Shown here in pieces: positions 63,981 to 64,000 of a DNA stretch of 64,000 nt. The stretch comes from Symbiodinium natans (Eukaryota > Sar > Dinophyceae > Suessiales > Symbiodiniaceae), in contig CAJNDS010002134.1 of NCBI GenBank assembly GCA_905221605.1, forward strand, positions 311,342 through 375,341. Reading direction: 5' to 3'. How positions within the stretch are numbered: position 1 is the first letter of the stretch; every line of letters begins with the position of its first letter. Under the pieces are notes generated by a model. It ran no database searches. It was not told the origin of the DNA and was given only the letters and a program-made list of their open reading frames with translations. The position numbers and the translations under genes were made by a program.

Positions 63981-64000
63981 TCAACCTCTCTATCATATGA

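Noticed and set aside
1-64000. Dinoflagellate spliced-leader relic sequences upstream of genes
   Set aside because: I looked for the conserved TTTTGGCTCAAG part of the dinoflagellate spliced leader near the start codons and did not see it; absence by eye is not proof.
63824-64000. Chromosome end at the right edge
   Set aside because: The CCCTAAA array is the same size as many internal ones and is followed by unique sequence.
1-64000. CRISPR array suggested by regular repeats
   Set aside because: Repeats are 7-10 bp tandem units without spacers; eukaryotic context.

Overview
This window looks like nuclear DNA of a dinoflagellate, most likely Symbiodiniaceae-like. I infer this from four things. 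(1) It carries hundreds of TTTAGGG/CCCTAAA heptamers, the telomere unit of dinoflagellates and plants, scattered internally on both strands. (2) The protein-coding signal is broken into exons of about 30-150 bp. (3) Besides GT-AG, many introns use GC or GA at the 5' splice site, and in the kinase gene the acceptor is almost always AG followed by G, a combination I know from dinoflagellates. (4) Several genes lie head-to-tail with 25-200 bp between stop and start, as expected where transcripts are resolved by spliced-leader trans-splicing. No bacterial operons, rRNA or intact tRNA are visible. The long ORFs are mostly low-complexity or antisense; the real genes only appear when short exons are joined across repeat-filled introns.

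Layout. 474-9457 (-): a protein kinase in 14 exons, all kinase subdomains I-XI in order with every junction in phase; its 3' end runs off the left edge. About 11.6-17.5 kb (+): a gene of unknown product in small exons. 18533-29720 (-): a 23-exon gene model from ATG to TAA with one in-frame TAG. 29746-31956 (-): a complete 9-exon gene of 209 codons, stopping 25 bp before the next start. 32.2-32.8 kb (+): a short gene, divergent from it. 33.1-33.65 kb and 34.0-34.86 kb (-): two small genes. 35.0-35.5 kb (+): an exon set. 36.3-40.2 kb (-): a gene with a Cys-rich PAN/Apple-like exon. 40.3-41.96 kb and 42.15-44.83 kb (-): two more genes in tandem. 45-64 kb: sparser, with good minus-strand exons at 51.99-52.61, 57.7-58.5, 59.8-60.4 and 62.5 kb, and several exons whose strand cannot be settled by eye.

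Between exons the DNA consists of heptamer arrays, locally homogenised variants of the heptamer (7, 8, 9 and 10-mers), poly-C/poly-G runs, C(n)A(n) bipartite homopolymers, and at least six families of short palindromic MITE-like elements. Some elements contain a telomere-type tract inside them, and several tracts are flanked by 24-35 bp direct repeats, one set beside an exon boundary of the kinase. The main unexpected feature is therefore a gene-bearing region whose introns are built from telomere-type repeat and mobile elements, with signs that tracts were inserted or expanded together with duplication of flanking DNA. Unless stated otherwise, exon boundaries come from reading-frame continuity plus AG acceptors by eye, with no transcript support.
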